Shown here piece after piece: positions 47,913 to 57,391 of a stretch of 64,000 bases of DNA (position 1 is the first letter of the stretch; every line of letters starts with the position of its first letter). The stretch is from Segetibacter sp. 3557_3 (GTDB lineage Bacteria; Bacteroidota; Bacteroidia; Chitinophagales; Chitinophagaceae): positions 62,001 through 126,000 of the forward strand of contig NZ_SMSK01000012.1 of the NCBI RefSeq assembly GCF_004354985.1. The letters are read 5' to 3'. The translations under genes were made by a program, and so were the position numbers. The notes under the pieces are model-generated. The model was not told the origin of the DNA. It made no database searches and saw only the letters and a program-made list of their open reading frames with translations.

Positions 47913-49571
47913 ATGAAAATTATGAGAATTTACGTTTATTCGATTGCTGCCTCGATGTTCTGCATGAGCACTAGTATCAGCAACGCTCAGGATATGCCGC
48001 CGACTTCATCAATGGTTTATCCCGGCATCAACGGCAAACTCGTATACAGGGCCGATACACTTGGTAATACCATTCCCGACTTTTCAAATGCGGGATATAA
48101 AGCTGGCGGGGTTAGTATTCCATATGTGCCCGTTAAAGCAACGGTTTGGCCCGGGTCTGGAGATAACTCAGCCAAAATCCAGGCGGCCATAGATAGTGTG
48201 TCGGCACTGGTGCCTGATCCAACGGGGTTCCGTGGTGCGGTACTGTTGAAAATGGGCAGGTACGAATTGGAGAAACCTATCAACATCAAGGCATCGGGTG
48301 TAGTGCTGCGCGGAGAAGGCAGTAGTGACATCGGTACCGTGTTGTTTGGTAAGACACCGAAGCAAACAAGTGGTCAAGGCGCAGGTCGCGGCGGAAGACC
48401 GGCGCTGGTAAACATTATGGGTGACAATGGTGTAAAGCCTGCTGAGGAAACAAAGCAGGCCATTACAGATAAATATGTGCCGGTGGGTGCAAGAAGCTTT
48501 ACCGTAACTTCTGCAAAAGCATTTAAGGTGGGCGATAAAGTATTGGTCAGGCGTATTGGCAACGAGGATTGGATAAAGGCACTTGGCGAAGACACTGCAA
48601 CCGTTGGTCGAAACAGGTGGCGGGCTTTTAACATCACCTTCGACAGGGTTATAACCGATATCAAAGCAAATACAATTACCGTAGATGGTCCAATCTTCAC
48701 TGCTATAGAATCGCAATGGGGTGGGGGTGAACTGGTAAAGTACAACGACGACAGGATTGAACAGGTTGGTGTAGAAAACCTCCGTGGCATATCGGAATAT
48801 GATCCTGGGGTTCGGGCAAAAAATTACGGCAATATGGACCGGGATAAGCTCGATGCTAAATACCGGTATGAAGGTGATGAATATTATGCGGATGAAAATC
48901 ACTACTTCAACTTCATCAATATCTCCAATGCAAAAAATGCATGGGTTCGCAATATGACCGCACTACATTTTGGCAGCAGTGTGGTACAGGTAAACCCGGG
49001 CGCTAAATGGGTAACGGTGCAGGACTGCGAATCGTGGGAGCCCGTTTCCATGCGAATGGGAGCAAGGCGTTTTACCTACCAGATGAATGGCCAGTTCTGT
49101 TTGGTGCAGCGGTGTTTTTCGCAAAAGGGCCGGCACTCATTTGTATTGCAGGGTTCTGAGGCAAGCGGTAATGTTTTCCTGGATTGCAAAGCGGTAAACC
49201 CTTATTCAACAAGTGAACCGCATAATCACTGGTCGAGCGGGGTACTTTACGATAATGTAAAAGCACCGTTGACCGCCAGGTATTGGGATTACATTATTGG
49301 CTGGGCCGGTGCAAACATTGTGTTTTGGAACTGCGAAGGTGACTTTCTGATACAAAAGCCACCAACTGCGCAAAACTATTCTTTCGGGCATATTGGTGTT
49401 AACGCAGTTGTTTTTAATGCGGGTCTGCAGGACCTTACCAAACCAAACGGGCATGTTGAATCAATGGATAAACATGTTACACCTCGAAGTTTGTACCTGA
49501 CCCAACTCAAAGAACGGCTGGGCAGCGAGGCAGTAAACAATATTAAAAAGCAAACCTCGGAACAGGAATAA
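47913..49571 (+). CDS. Exported parallel beta-helix protein, Pectate_lyase_3-like
   Basis: 552 residues with signal ending near SNAQ. Residues about 45-115 have the Pectate_lyase_3 opening (DFSNAGYKAGGVSIP, DNSAKIQAAIDSV, GAVLLKMGRYELEKPINIKASGVVLRGEG). From about 320 on, repeated short strands (NISNAKNAWVRNMTALHFG, VQDCESWEP, VQRCFSQKG, VFLDCKAVNP) indicate a right-handed helix. No lyase or hydrolase catalytic motif is certain. Related proteins lie in pectin and glucuronan-type loci. It may be an epimerase, lyase or GH28-like enzyme on acidic polysaccharide; I cannot choose. Confidence 0.78.
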   Translation: MKIMRIYVYSIAASMFCMSTSISNAQDMPPTSSMVYPGINGKLVYRADTLGNTIPDFSNAGYKAGGVSIPYVPVKATVWPGSGDNSAKIQAAIDSVSALVPDPTGFRGAVLLKMGRYELEKPINIKASGVVLRGEGSSDIGTVLFGKTPKQTSGQGAGRGGRPALVNIMGDNGVKPAEETKQAITDKYVPVGARSFTVTSAKAFKVGDKVLVRRIGNEDWIKALGEDTATVGRNRWRAFNITFDRVITDIKANTITVDGPIFTAIESQWGGGELVKYNDDRIEQVGVENLRGISEYDPGVRAKNYGNMDRDKLDAKYRYEGDEYYADENHYFNFINISNAKNAWVRNMTALHFGSSVVQVNPGAKWVTVQDCESWEPVSMRMGARRFTYQMNGQFCLVQRCFSQKGRHSFVLQGSEASGNVFLDCKAVNPYSTSEPHNHWSSGVLYDNVKAPLTARYWDYIIGWAGANIVFWNCEGDFLIQKPPTAQNYSFGHIGVNAVVFNAGLQDLTKPNGHVESMDKHVTPRSLYLTQLKERLGSEAVNNIKKQTSEQE

Positions 49572-49973
49572 TTGGCAGCTATCAAAATATTTTTTTGGTA
49601 CCGGCATAGGTTTTTTATAGCATCATCGTTGCCCGTCCGAATGGCTCAGCCGGGCGGGCGTCGCAATCCTTTCATCTGCATCGCTTTGTACGGCTCAGGT
49701 TTCTTCAGGCAAGTCGTTTAACTTATTCAGACTGGTTGCAACCATAAACAACGTGAGTGTTCTTATTCTCACATAGGCACATAGATACTCCCTTTGCACC
49801 TAAAAATGTTTCTCTTTTCTGTTTTAGTTCGTAGCAGCAAGCGCTAAGGGTTTTTCACACCCGCAAAGTCAGGCACCTTATCTTTAACAGGGTAAGGAGT
49901 TCTTTAATGTAAAACATCTTTTGGCGCAACAAGCAATGCTTTACTCACCACGTACTTACAATTTCAAATTAGT
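49572..49973. other. Intergenic gap with MITE-related remnant and GC hairpin
   Basis: No gene. At 49608-49665 the order TTTATAG, CATCATCGTTG, hairpin GCCCGTCCG/CGGGCGGGC (49631-49659), then GTCGCAA parallels the remnant at 33340 and copy 2 at 38490. Further right, GTCGTTTAACTTA near 49710 resembles the element's terminal repeat, though reversed in orientation. The rest of the gap shows nothing recognisable. Confidence 0.5.
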
Positions 49974-50804
49974 ATGAACGATAACATCCACTTAGATGTT
50001 TACAATGCAATACAAGCATCTGTAAATGCTTATATTTTTTCAGACAGTGAAAGCATAATCCTGGTCGATTGTTTACGTAACAGCCACGAAGCCCAGGCAT
50101 TGGCGGAACGAATAAGGACGCAGGATAAGCCGCTTACCCATATCCTGATCACACATGGTCATCCTGATCACTACCTGGGGCTGAATGTATTACTACACGA
50201 ATTTCCTGCAGCACGGATCGTTGTTTTAAAGCAGGAAATAAAAGACGACATCATCAACTTTTCTACCTGGATGGAAAGCGTTGGCTGGCTGGAAAACGAG
50301 CCTGCGATGAAGCCGAAAACTGCTGCTAATGAAACTGGCTTTGATTATGCCAGGCACATCGATGTTTTAATGGGAACGTCGCTCGTTTTAGCCGAAGGAG
50401 GAATTCTTGAGTTAAACAGTGATTACCCACCTTCGGAATGTGAACACCTGACAACCATTTATAGCAAAGATCTTAACGCATTTTTTCCGGGTGATTTTTG
50501 TTATAATGGTGTTCATATGTGGTTAGCCGTGGATAAGGCAAACATTGCGTACTGGAAAAAACAGCTATCGCAGTTCGAACAGGAACTTGCCACACAAAAT
50601 CCAACCATATATCCTGGTCATGGTAAACCGGCCGATATATCTTTGTTTAACGAAGTAGCAAAATATATCGAAGATTTTGAAGAAACAATTGCTTCATCTG
50701 GTACAAGGGATGAGGCAATGGCACGTATGACAACTTTGTATCCCAACCATCAGCAAGCCGATTTCCTGCTTTTTAATTCCGTAAATGCCGTTATCCCCGC
50801 TTAA
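49974..50804 (+). CDS. Metallo-beta-lactamase-fold hydrolase
   Basis: 276 residues and no signal peptide. The zinc motif THGHPDH has His61, His63, Asp65 and His66; further ligands are probably Asp in PGDFCYNG and His in YPGHGKP. The family covers lactonases, thioesterases and glyoxalase II-like hydrolases. Next to an RraA-like gene (39 bp downstream, same strand) and in a sugar-acid region, a lactonase is attractive because oxidation of aldoses gives lactones and no other lactonase is seen here, but the sequence alone does not show that. The absence of a signal argues against acting on periplasmic lactone. Confidence 0.85.
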   Translation: MNDNIHLDVYNAIQASVNAYIFSDSESIILVDCLRNSHEAQALAERIRTQDKPLTHILITHGHPDHYLGLNVLLHEFPAARIVVLKQEIKDDIINFSTWMESVGWLENEPAMKPKTAANETGFDYARHIDVLMGTSLVLAEGGILELNSDYPPSECEHLTTIYSKDLNAFFPGDFCYNGVHMWLAVDKANIAYWKKQLSQFEQELATQNPTIYPGHGKPADISLFNEVAKYIEDFEETIASSGTRDEAMARMTTLYPNHQQADFLLFNSVNAVIPA

Positions 50805-50843
50805 TTGTAATTTCCTTTTTAAACCATTATTCTAAGTACCCAT

Positions 50844-51770
50844 ATGAAATTGAACGTTGCTATTTTATTTATCTTTTGTTTTAGTTGCCTTTTTTGTACA
50901 ACCTCTTCAGCACAAACCATTTCCAAAGACGAATTAATTTTCCTGACTTCCGAATGGAAGGGCGAACGCTTTGCTGATGGCAGGCCCAAATTGCCGGATA
51001 ACTTGCTTGAACGCGCCAAACGTATTATGATTGATGATGCCTGGACCGTGTTGAAAAATGAAGGCTATTTAAACCAATACGAGGGTGGCTGGAAAAGGGT
51101 GAACGATACCCTGATGACCGGTCGGGCGGTTACCGCTATGTATATGCCCAGCCGGCCGGATGTTGAAAAAAACATTAAAGCAAGGGGAGCCAGCCAGGGC
51201 AGAAAAGGCAATACCAATTCATGGCCGATTGACATGCTTACCAAAGGTGACTTGTATGTTGCAGATGCCTTTGGCAAAATCAGCGGCGGTGGAATTATGG
51301 GTGCAACCCTGGCAAATTCTACTTTTAGCAAATCGGGTAATGGAGTAGTGTTTGATGGTGCATCAAGGGACCTGCAGGAAATCAGGAACATTAAGGGGTT
51401 TAACGCTTATGTGCGCGACTTTCATCCTTCCTTCACCGAAGAAATGGTATTGATGGGACTCAATACACCCATTCGTATCGGCAGTGTTATGGTACTGCCC
51501 GGCGACCTGGTAATTGCAACGGTAGAAGGGGTGCTCTTTGTGCCGGCACATATGGCCGAGCAGGTGGTTAGCACATCGGAATTTGTCATCCGTAAAGACC
51601 AGTTTGGTTTTGAAATGGTTCGCACCGGTAAATACACCACTGGCGAGATCGACAGTCAGTGGAATGATCAATTAAAGACCGATTTTCTGAAATGGCTCGA
51701 AAAGCATCCCGAACTGGGTAAGATGACGCGTGCAGAAGTAGACAAGGTAATGAGCAAACGTACCTGGTAG
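50844..51770 (+). CDS. Exported RraA/HMG-aldolase-family protein (paralogue 2)
   Basis: 308 residues with a Sec signal ending at SSAQ (about residue 24). Catalytic pair Arg175-Asp176 is in FDGASRDL, and the late GDLVIATVEGVLFVP segment matches the family's metal/substrate loop. TGRAVTAMYMPSRPDV is nearly the same as GRAFTATFMPGRPDV in paralogue 1 at 12128. This copy is 29 residues shorter, mainly through shorter loops. The two exported copies lie 38 kb apart on opposite strands. A pyruvate-yielding aldolase or keto-acid decarboxylase is likely. It is 39 bp from the metallo-beta-lactamase-fold gene, so probably the same transcript. Confidence 0.82.
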   Translation: MKLNVAILFIFCFSCLFCTTSSAQTISKDELIFLTSEWKGERFADGRPKLPDNLLERAKRIMIDDAWTVLKNEGYLNQYEGGWKRVNDTLMTGRAVTAMYMPSRPDVEKNIKARGASQGRKGNTNSWPIDMLTKGDLYVADAFGKISGGGIMGATLANSTFSKSGNGVVFDGASRDLQEIRNIKGFNAYVRDFHPSFTEEMVLMGLNTPIRIGSVMVLPGDLVIATVEGVLFVPAHMAEQVVSTSEFVIRKDQFGFEMVRTGKYTTGEIDSQWNDQLKTDFLKWLEKHPELGKMTRAEVDKVMSKRTW

Positions 51771-51942
51771 AAAATTCACTTTCACGACTGCCGGAGAAGT
51801 GTCTCGAGCAAATTTGGAATGCGCTCATTTGTAAGATCTGGCTATAAATATGAAACAGGTATATGGGCTGGTAAATAGTTTCAAATGTGATTCGAAAAGC
51901 TGGATGAAACATTTGAATTGAATATAATAAATTGCTCAAATC

Positions 51943-51976
51943 TTGCTTAATAAATGCACAAAACAAATTATATTTG
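51943..51976 (+). promoter_or_regulatory. Candidate Bacteroidota housekeeping promoter for the third SusCD operon
   Basis: TATATTTG at 51969-51976 is a perfect TAnnTTTG -7 element. TTG at 51943-51945 stands 23 bases before it, at the upper end of spacing reported for Flavobacterium-type promoters. The start codon of the SusC gene is about 210 bases downstream, leaving a long leader. The remaining gap 51771-52188 holds no gene that I can see. Confidence 0.45.
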
Positions 51977-52188
51977 GATACAATAATCTACGGGTATCTA
52001 CTTCACTATTTCAAGTATAAATTTTTTCTTCAGCCGTTAAATATAACAGGGAAGGGGTAAAGAACAGGTGATTTTTAAAGCCGCATGTATGGTACGGGTG
52101 CAAAGCTCTATTCTGTTGAATATTGCTTGTTGCGGCCGGCACTAAATACATATTGTGGTTGAATATAAATATTCAAGGTAAAATTCCA

Positions 52189-55100
52189 ATGATTATGAAA
52201 TTATGCTTGCTGCTATTAACTAAGTCTGCCGTAACCCGGGAGCGCCTGAATGTAAAAAGGATCATTCCTTTTCTGTTTATGCTCTTCTTTTCGAATGTGA
52301 TTCTTGCACAAGGAACAGTGCAGGGAAAAGTTACGGCGGGTGATTCTGCACTCTCCAATGTAACCGTCCAGGTAAGGGGAACGGGTACTGCAACGCAGAC
52401 AGACAACAACGGCCGTTTTGTAATTTCTGCTCCGCCTGATGCCATACTGGTTTTAAGTGCAGTAGGGTATACGACGCAGGAGGTTAGCGTAAATAATAGA
52501 TCAACCGTTAACGTGAGTCTTATATCGAGTTCAGCCCAGCTTGAACAGGTGGTGGTTGTAGGATATGGAACACAAAGAAGAGCTACGATTACGGGCGCAG
52601 TTTCCAATGTGAGCGGTAAAACCGTATCCGAATTGCCAGTGCCCAACATTTCCCAGGCCTTGCAGGGCCGGGTAGCCGGGGTTAATGTAACCAACAATGG
52701 TGGTCCCGGTGCACAGCCGATTGTACGTATACGGGGTATCAGTTCGATCTCTTTTGCTTCGGATCCTTTGTATGTAGTGGATGGATTTCCAACAGGAGAC
52801 CTGTCGACCATTGATACAAGAGACATCGAATCCGTTGACGTATTAAAAGATGCCTCCGCTGCGGCTATCTACGGATCAAGAGCTACAAGCGGGGTAATTA
52901 TGATCACCACGAAAAAGGGACGAAGAGACGGAAAGTTGCATGTAAGCCTTGACTCATATTATGGTCTACAGGAAGTAACAAAAAGATTAGACCTGTTGGA
53001 CAGGGAGGGTTTTAAACAATATGCACTTGCATACAGGGGCACCTTACCTGGACGACTTTTGCCTCCTGAAGCGGATAAGCCAATTTATGCAGGCGCCACA
53101 CAAACCTATGGTCAAACCAATACCGACTGGCAGGATGCCTACTTCAGGAGCGGTTCCATAACACAGCATAATATAGGGCTGAGTGGCGGTAACGAAACTT
53201 CCCGTTTTTATGCTTCCGGCGGTTTTATGGATCAGCAAGGTACTTCACCAACCGTAGCTTATCGCCGTTATAATTTCCGCATCAATTCAGAACATAACAT
53301 CAGTAGAACATTCACATTTGGTCAGAACCTTTATGCTGCATCAGCTGACCAGGCTTATGATAATAATGAAACCCAGGCGAGAAGCAACCTTGTAAATGTA
53401 ATCCGGAACTTCCCGCATATGCCCGTGTATGATCCAACATCTAACGGAGGTTACAGAGGGGTAAACAGCGTCCTGGATGGTGGTGACCCCACAAACCCCA
53501 TTGAAGATGCAGAGCTCAAAAATCCCGGTAACCGGACGACCGCGAAAATACTTGGAACGGCTTTCCTGGAAGTTAACCTGATCAGATCTTTGAAGTTCCG
53601 TTCAACATTCGGGATAGACTATGCGAATGGCCTAGATTATCGTTTCTCACCTATTTTCAATAATAATGGAACAGTAAACGGTTCAAACGCCAACGTCGCA
53701 TCAATCACCAACAACAGAAGTGCTTCTACCGTACTCTTATTTACTGAGCAACTTACATTTGATAAAACTTTCCGCGATCACCATATAAATGTTATTGCAG
53801 TATACGAACAGCAGGGTCAAAAAATAAGAAATGAAAATGGGAGCGGGCAACAGCAATCCAATGAGCTGCGAACACTGAATAATGCCAGCAATGTGGCGGT
53901 TCAAACCCTGTTTGGTGAGAATATGCTGATGTCTGTTCTGGGCCGGGTGAATTATGATTTCAGGAGCAAATACCTTTTCAGTGCTGCCGTACGTCGTGAT
54001 GGTCTTTCTATTTGGGCGCCTGGTAACAAATGGGCAACTTTTCCTTCAGCTTCCGTGGGTTGGAGAATCGACCAGGAAGATTTCATGATTGGGAATACAA
54101 AGATCTCTGAGCTTAAGCTAAGAGCAGGTTATGGTATTACCGGTTTAAACGGAACAGTGTTAGGTAATACGCCATGGTTGGTAACGGTTAACGCCAATAG
54201 TGCGCTTTATCCTTTTGGCAACACTCCTGCTTCCGGTCCCGCATCTTCTATTCAGCGGCTCGGAAACCGCGAATTGGAGTGGGAGAAAACAAAACAGTTA
54301 AACATAGGCCTCGACTTAGGACTTTTAAGGAACAAGATTACATTGTCGGCTGAGTATTTCAATCGTAAAACCGATAACCTGATCTTGAGTGTGCCACTTG
54401 CCAACTCTCTCGGTTTCATCACCAGCACCGTGACACAAAATGTAGGCGCAATGGAAAACAAGGGTGTTGAACTCCAGGTGGGCTATAACGACAGGGAGGG
54501 AAGTTTTAAATGGAATGCCAATGCTAACTTTAGTGCCATCAGAAATAAAGTTACCAGCTTAGCAGAGGGTGTTAACAATATCGAAAGAGGTAGTGATCAG
54601 GATTTTGGTAATGAAAACATTACAAGAACCCAGGTTGGGCAGGCTGTACAGTCTTTTTACGGATACGTTGTAGAAGGCATTTTCCAGGACTCTGCTGATT
54701 TGAAAGGTCATGCGAAACAAAGGGATGGTACGGGGCCTGGCGACCTTAAATTTAAGGACCTGGACAAGAATGGCGTAATCGATGTAAATGACAGGCAGTT
54801 CCTGGGAAGTTTCATTCCAAAATACACCTATGCTGTTAACTTGAGCGCAAACTACCGCAACTTTGATCTGTCACTTTTCTTCCAGGGGGTTCAGGGAAAT
54901 AAGATCTTCAACGCTACCAGGGTAATTACCGAAGGGATGGTGCGTTTCTTCAATGCTGGTACGCAAGTGTTACGGGCGTGGACACCCACAAACAGGAATA
55001 CCGATATTCCACGTGCAGCTTCCGGCGACCCTAACCAAAATTCAAGACCTTCTACCCGGTTCATTGAAGACGGGTCTTACCTGCGCCTGAAAAATATTAT

Positions 55101-55329
55101 TCTGGCTTATAACGTCCCGGCATCGTCGTTGCAGTCGATAACCAGGGGTACGGTAAACAACCTTCGAATTTACGTTTCGGCCCAAAACCTGTTGACCTTT
55201 ACCAATTATTCAGGTTATGATCCGGAAGTAGGTAACAGAACTCCCAATTCATCGCTGACAAACGGAATAGATTTCGCTGTATATCCCCAGCCTAAAGCTT
55301 ACCAGGTAGGTATCCAGGTTGGTTTTTAA
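52189..55329 (+). CDS. SusC/RagA-type TonB-dependent outer-membrane receptor
   Basis: 1046 residues from ATG 52189; ATG 52195 is equally good, and a TTG frame start at 52123 is not believed. The N-terminus is long before the hydrophobic core KRIIPFLFMLFFSNVILAQ. Next come a carboxypeptidase-regulatory-like domain (GTVQGKVTAGDSALSNVTVQVRG, with LVLSAVGY), the TonB-interacting VVVVGYGTQ segment, the plug (VRIRGISSI, DPLYVVDGFP, VLKDASAAAIYGSRAT) and the barrel, ending in VGF. It is a different subtype from the receptor at 16963 (VVGYGTQ rather than VVTALGI) and pairs with a classical SusD. Substrate unknown; neighbours suggest plant polysaccharide. Confidence 0.95.
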   Translation: MIMKLCLLLLTKSAVTRERLNVKRIIPFLFMLFFSNVILAQGTVQGKVTAGDSALSNVTVQVRGTGTATQTDNNGRFVISAPPDAILVLSAVGYTTQEVSVNNRSTVNVSLISSSAQLEQVVVVGYGTQRRATITGAVSNVSGKTVSELPVPNISQALQGRVAGVNVTNNGGPGAQPIVRIRGISSISFASDPLYVVDGFPTGDLSTIDTRDIESVDVLKDASAAAIYGSRATSGVIMITTKKGRRDGKLHVSLDSYYGLQEVTKRLDLLDREGFKQYALAYRGTLPGRLLPPEADKPIYAGATQTYGQTNTDWQDAYFRSGSITQHNIGLSGGNETSRFYASGGFMDQQGTSPTVAYRRYNFRINSEHNISRTFTFGQNLYAASADQAYDNNETQARSNLVNVIRNFPHMPVYDPTSNGGYRGVNSVLDGGDPTNPIEDAELKNPGNRTTAKILGTAFLEVNLIRSLKFRSTFGIDYANGLDYRFSPIFNNNGTVNGSNANVASITNNRSASTVLLFTEQLTFDKTFRDHHINVIAVYEQQGQKIRNENGSGQQQSNELRTLNNASNVAVQTLFGENMLMSVLGRVNYDFRSKYLFSAAVRRDGLSIWAPGNKWATFPSASVGWRIDQEDFMIGNTKISELKLRAGYGITGLNGTVLGNTPWLVTVNANSALYPFGNTPASGPASSIQRLGNRELEWEKTKQLNIGLDLGLLRNKITLSAEYFNRKTDNLILSVPLANSLGFITSTVTQNVGAMENKGVELQVGYNDREGSFKWNANANFSAIRNKVTSLAEGVNNIERGSDQDFGNENITRTQVGQAVQSFYGYVVEGIFQDSADLKGHAKQRDGTGPGDLKFKDLDKNGVIDVNDRQFLGSFIPKYTYAVNLSANYRNFDLSLFFQGVQGNKIFNATRVITEGMVRFFNAGTQVLRAWTPTNRNTDIPRAASGDPNQNSRPSTRFIEDGSYLRLKNIILAYNVPASSLQSITRGTVNNLRIYVSAQNLLTFTNYSGYDPEVGNRTPNSSLTNGIDFAVYPQPKAYQVGIQVGF

Positions 55330-55360
55330 ATCCTTTCACAGGTTATCTAAATAAAAGATT

Positions 55361-56881
55361 ATGAAACTTAGTATTAATAAACTGGTGATTGCAGGATTTC
55401 TTGGTTTAACTCTTGTTAACGGTTGTTCCGATAAGCTCGATGTTCTGGACCGGAACAATCCAACTACTGAAAGTTATTTTAAAACTGCTGCAGAACTTCA
55501 AAATGGAACAAATGCCATTTATTCTTCTATGCGTGGCGATAACTTTATCGGCAGGCCATGGCACTATTTGCATGAGATGAGGGGTAGTGAAGCCGCAGCT
55601 GGTGGCCCTCAACTGGAAGCGCCAAATGCAGAATTGTTATTGCAAACAAACGGTGCCCCTTCCAACGGAACGGTAACGAGTATATGGAACGCGTCGTACC
55701 AAATGATCAACAGGGCAAATATGGTTCTTTCCAAGGCGCCAGGAGTTACAGACAATCCTACGCTTAGGGATATCCTGGTTGGAGAGGCGAAGTTCCTAAG
55801 AGCTTGGGCCTATTATGAACTGGTATCGCAATGGGGTGATGTTCCTTTGTATACAGAAGTAGTTAATGCAATTAGCGGGTATAAGGGCAAGTCGCCGGCT
55901 ACAGAGATCTATACACAGATCACCAAGGACTTAACAGAGGCTGCCCAGGCCCTGCCTGAAACTCCGGCACAACAAGGCCGCGCAACAAGAGGAGCCGCTA
56001 ATGCTTTGTTGGGAAGGGTGCTGATGCAAAAAGGAGACTATGCAGCGGCCAAAGATGCGCTGTTAAAGGTGTATGGCAAATATATCCTTGAGCCAGATTT
56101 CTTAAGTAATTTCAGCGGAGATGTCAGATCAGGTACCACCTTATTGGCAACCGGTACCGAATTCAACAGGGAGTCAATCTTTGAGGTGGCATTTTACGAC
56201 AGGGGCGACAATGGCTTTAATTGGGGCGGCAACGGCGAAGGTGTTGCGGCCGCTGCTACTACAGCACGAAGCCAGGATTTTGGAATGGTGTGGGGCAATG
56301 TGATTCCTTCGAATCGTTTGTTAGATGAATTCGACAATACTGACCCTCGTTATAAGTATACCATTTATGAAGAGGGAGACAGGATATTGACTTTCAATGG
56401 CACCCAGCCTGGCAAAATCCTTACCGCAAATGACCTCAACGTTGAGCCCAGCACCCAACGTGGTGTAACCAGGAAACGCATATTTCGGAAATATTCTGTT
56501 AGTGATTGGGTTCAGGAGCCGATCCATATGTCTGGCATTAACCAGCGTTTGATCAGGTATGCTGATGTTTTATTAATGCTGGCGGAGTGTGAGGCTGAAA
56601 CAGGCAATTTTGCCAACACTGCAAAATACATCAACGAAGTACGTGCCCGTCCAAGTGTTAACATGCCTCCCATCACGCTTGCATCCAAGAATGAATCAAT
56701 AAGAGCAGTAATGCGCGAAAGAGCCCTCGAATTAGCTGGTGAAGGGTTGAACAACCTCGACATTCTCCGTTGGAGACGAAAAGGCTATTATCCTTCTATA
56801 ATGCCCGATCCTAGGCCAAACCAGCAGGAATTCCTGCCCATTCCTGCAGCCGAAATTGCAGCAAACCCAATGATCCGCTAA
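55361..56881 (+). CDS. SusD/RagB-family outer-membrane glycan-binding lipoprotein
   Basis: 506 residues, lipobox LVNGC (Cys22). The N-terminal tetratricopeptide-type part (TAAELQNGTNAIYSSMRG, EAKFLRAWAYYELVSQWGDVPLY) and the C-terminal RERALELAGEGLNNLDILRW motif, about residues 450-470, are classical SusD. It starts 31 bp after its SusC partner. The FG-GAP protein follows after a 510-bp gap, so it is probably not in the same operon by spacing alone. Confidence 0.95.
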   Translation: MKLSINKLVIAGFLGLTLVNGCSDKLDVLDRNNPTTESYFKTAAELQNGTNAIYSSMRGDNFIGRPWHYLHEMRGSEAAAGGPQLEAPNAELLLQTNGAPSNGTVTSIWNASYQMINRANMVLSKAPGVTDNPTLRDILVGEAKFLRAWAYYELVSQWGDVPLYTEVVNAISGYKGKSPATEIYTQITKDLTEAAQALPETPAQQGRATRGAANALLGRVLMQKGDYAAAKDALLKVYGKYILEPDFLSNFSGDVRSGTTLLATGTEFNRESIFEVAFYDRGDNGFNWGGNGEGVAAAATTARSQDFGMVWGNVIPSNRLLDEFDNTDPRYKYTIYEEGDRILTFNGTQPGKILTANDLNVEPSTQRGVTRKRIFRKYSVSDWVQEPIHMSGINQRLIRYADVLLMLAECEAETGNFANTAKYINEVRARPSVNMPPITLASKNESIRAVMRERALELAGEGLNNLDILRWRRKGYYPSIMPDPRPNQQEFLPIPAAEIAANPMIR

Positions 56882-57391
56882 ACAATACCAAACTTGCTGG
56901 CAAAAGGGCATCGTGTAATCCATGCTGTTTAGTTAAACCTATTTTTTGGGCGCAAACAGAGGGATATTTATTCATCATTGTTACCCGCCCGGATGCGCCT
57001 CTGTGCACCGGGTGTCACTCACTTGTCCTTATGAGAATTCTATTGAGCCAAATTCCGTCGCGCCTGTAGTTACGACTGTAATAGTGCAATGCAGACCAAT
57101 CGCGCTGCATATTCCGGATTTTCTACCATGTTTATTTGTCGCCGCCTCGGATTGGTTACGGACGGCATGGTGACAAGTTATAAACAGCTTGCACATTTAG
57201 ACGATGCAAAACACCAGGAGCTGAGATGGACTTGAAAGTACAAGTGTGCAAACCAAAAATAGTTTAAAGGTAGAACGACAAGCTTAGCTTGATAATCGTT
57301 ATTCAGTTTTGCCCATCAAAATAAGGGCGAGAATTTACACTGTGCAGCATACTTCATTACCTTTCGGGAGCAAAGCTTGCAGTATTCAAAT
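56882..57391. other. Intergenic gap with a MITE-related remnant
   Basis: No gene. At 56973-57026, CATCATTG, a short ACCCG/CGGGT hairpin and GTCACTCACTTGT follow in the same order as CATCGTTG, the inverted insert and TCACTCACTTGT of the element at 38490. Outside that, I see nothing recognisable; no promoter could be placed for the following gene. Confidence 0.5.
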
